5,483 bases of DNA. Source: Planctomycetota bacterium (GTDB lineage: Bacteria; Planctomycetota; Phycisphaerae; WQYP01). The position numbers and the translations under genes were made by a program. The stretch spans positions 1-5,483 of the forward strand of contig JAJZCT010000267.1 of the NCBI GenBank assembly GCA_021828925.1. The letters run 5' to 3'. Below are positions 4,545 through 5,483 of the stretch, one piece after another; the first letter of the stretch is position 1; every line of letters starts with the position of its first letter. The notes beneath the pieces were generated by a model. That model was not told the DNA's origin. It searched no databases and saw only the letters and a program-made list of their open reading frames with translations.

Positions 4545-5483
4545 CTACTGTAATGCTGATGCGCCATGGTTGTTCCATGCCGCCTTGAGCTGCGCTACCG
4601 TTGGTATTTTCGCGGCATCCTCACCGGTATACGCTTCTCGAATCATATACGCTCCGAGCATGTCCCAGCTTTTGAAGTAACCGCCATTCTGGCCCGCACC
4701 TGTATTTGGGTTGTATGTCTCGTGCATTCCGCCGGTGGCCTTTATATCTCCTAACAAAGTGGCGACCGTGTTACGGGCCAAAAGCCGGGCCTGCGTGTTA
4801 TAACCGTAATTCATCAGACCGTGCATAACCATGTAATCGCTGACAATCCAGATGGGCCCCTGCCAGTAGCCGTGCACAGGATGGTAAGCGGGACTTCCCG
4901 GAGCCAGACTGCGTATGCCATAACGGGTCCAGAACTCGTGCGGGTTAAGCACATAACGCTTAATCAGAATCTGTGCCTGCCGTCTCGTGGCCACATGCGC
5001 CCACAGCGGCACCAGATTGGTCCATTCCGGCACGCGGATAAATGCGCCGGTGCGGCAGTTGCGATTGTAAAATGTGCCGGCGCTGGCATCCCACAGCCTT
5101 TTTTGAATCAGGTGTTTAAGTTTTGCAGCGCGTTGCTGATAAAGCCGAACATCGGCGGGTTTTCCCAACAAGCTCGCCAGATCAGCCATGGCCAGATATT
5201 CGCGGTAAATATAACAAGCCAAGTCCACCCCTTCCGTGCGGTCGGCCGGTACGGTGAAGACCGCCGGGCTGTTGTCCGTGCCGCTTTCCACTCCGTCAAA
5301 CCAGGTGAACAGACCATCGGAGGACCGCCGGGCGTGTCGCCAGTACCACAACGTATCAGCAAGTCGTGGATAATACGGTTTCAGCCAGGACACGTTGTGC
5401 AATGTTAACGTCGCGCGCAGGGCCATCTGCGCGAGGAAGGGTTTACACATTTCCGGCAGTGCGAAAAAATGCTTTCCATCAAC
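4545..5483 (-). CDS. GH63/GH37-like (clan GH-G, MGH1-like) glycoside hydrolase, 3' part
   Basis: The frame is open to the right edge, so the 5' end is missing; 312 residues are visible. Sequence resembling the (alpha/alpha)6-barrel of clan GH-G inverting glycosidases includes DGLFTWFDGVESGTDNSP (likely general acid Asp70 counting from the first visible codon), a helical segment RTEGVDLACYIYREYLAMAD, YWQGPIWIVSDYMVMHGL, and MHETYNPNTGAG with likely catalytic base Glu255. Family knowledge: members cleave alpha-glucosides or related substrates such as glucosylglycerate, mannosylglycerate or oligosaccharides. The exact substrate cannot be read here. The trehalase signature QWDxPxGWAP is replaced by YWQGPIW, so a true GH37 trehalase is less likely than a GH63-type enzyme. 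Any signal peptide would be outside the window. TAG at 4547-4545 ends the gene after ASALQ; no standard terminator follows. Confidence 0.85.
   Translation of the reverse strand, partial: VDGKHFFALPEMCKPFLAQMALRATLTLHNVSWLKPYYPRLADTLWYWRHARRSSDGLFTWFDGVESGTDNSPAVFTVPADRTEGVDLACYIYREYLAMADLASLLGKPADVRLYQQRAAKLKHLIQKRLWDASAGTFYNRNCRTGAFIRVPEWTNLVPLWAHVATRRQAQILIKRYVLNPHEFWTRYGIRSLAPGSPAYHPVHGYWQGPIWIVSDYMVMHGLMNYGYNTQARLLARNTVATLLGDIKATGGMHETYNPNTGAGQNGGYFKSWDMLGAYMIREAYTGEDAAKIPTVAQLKAAWNNHGASALQ

Noticed and set aside
4821..5408. Plus-strand frame of 195 codons opposite the glycosidase
   Set aside because: It is antisense to a gene with clear clan GH-G motifs; the length reflects the codon pattern of that gene.

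Overview
The window reads as an accessory stretch of a bacterial chromosome. It holds an intact insertion sequence, a phage-type prohead protease with no other phage gene in view, a two-gene minus-strand unit encoding a HEPN-motif protein, and the 3' part of a glycoside hydrolase gene. Base composition looks moderately GC-rich. Nothing here is taxonomically decisive. The mix of a large GH63/GH37-like glycosidase, an IS3-family element and palindrome-rich spacers would suit a planctomycete, verrucomicrobium or similar polysaccharide-degrading environmental bacterium, but that is only an inference.

Layout. Bases 1-124 are a short flank with no assignable gene, ending in small CAATGACCA-type direct repeats. 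Bases 125-1617 are a complete IS3-family element of 1493 bp. It has imperfect terminal inverted repeats (TGT...ACA), a 3-bp TAA target duplication, orfA and orfB in -1 register, a canonical A_AAA_AAG slippery site, a DD(35)E transposase core and a large GC-rich palindrome after orfB. Bases 1621-1853 are a spacer with a double inverted-repeat motif just upstream of the next gene. Bases 1854-2648 (+) encode an HK97-family prohead protease with a C-terminal extension of about 100 residues. Converging on it from the minus strand are two genes overlapping by ATGA: a 149-residue unrecognised protein (3657-3208) followed by a 176-residue protein with an Rx4H HEPN signature (3211-2681). A plausible promoter and a clear Shine-Dalgarno sequence precede the pair. 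Bases 3658-4544 carry no gene I can support but contain several palindromes. Bases 4545-5483 (-) are the C-terminal 312 codons of a clan GH-G type glycoside hydrolase whose start lies beyond the right edge.

How the parts relate. The IS is self-contained. Its right end carries an outward TTGACA and its left end an extended -10-like TGATATAGG, the arrangement expected for a circle-junction promoter. The HEPN gene and its partner look translationally coupled and are the best candidate for an uncharacterised toxin-antitoxin or abortive-infection type module. The isolated prohead protease suggests a prophage remnant or a domesticated phage gene. The glycosidase is probably unrelated host metabolism.
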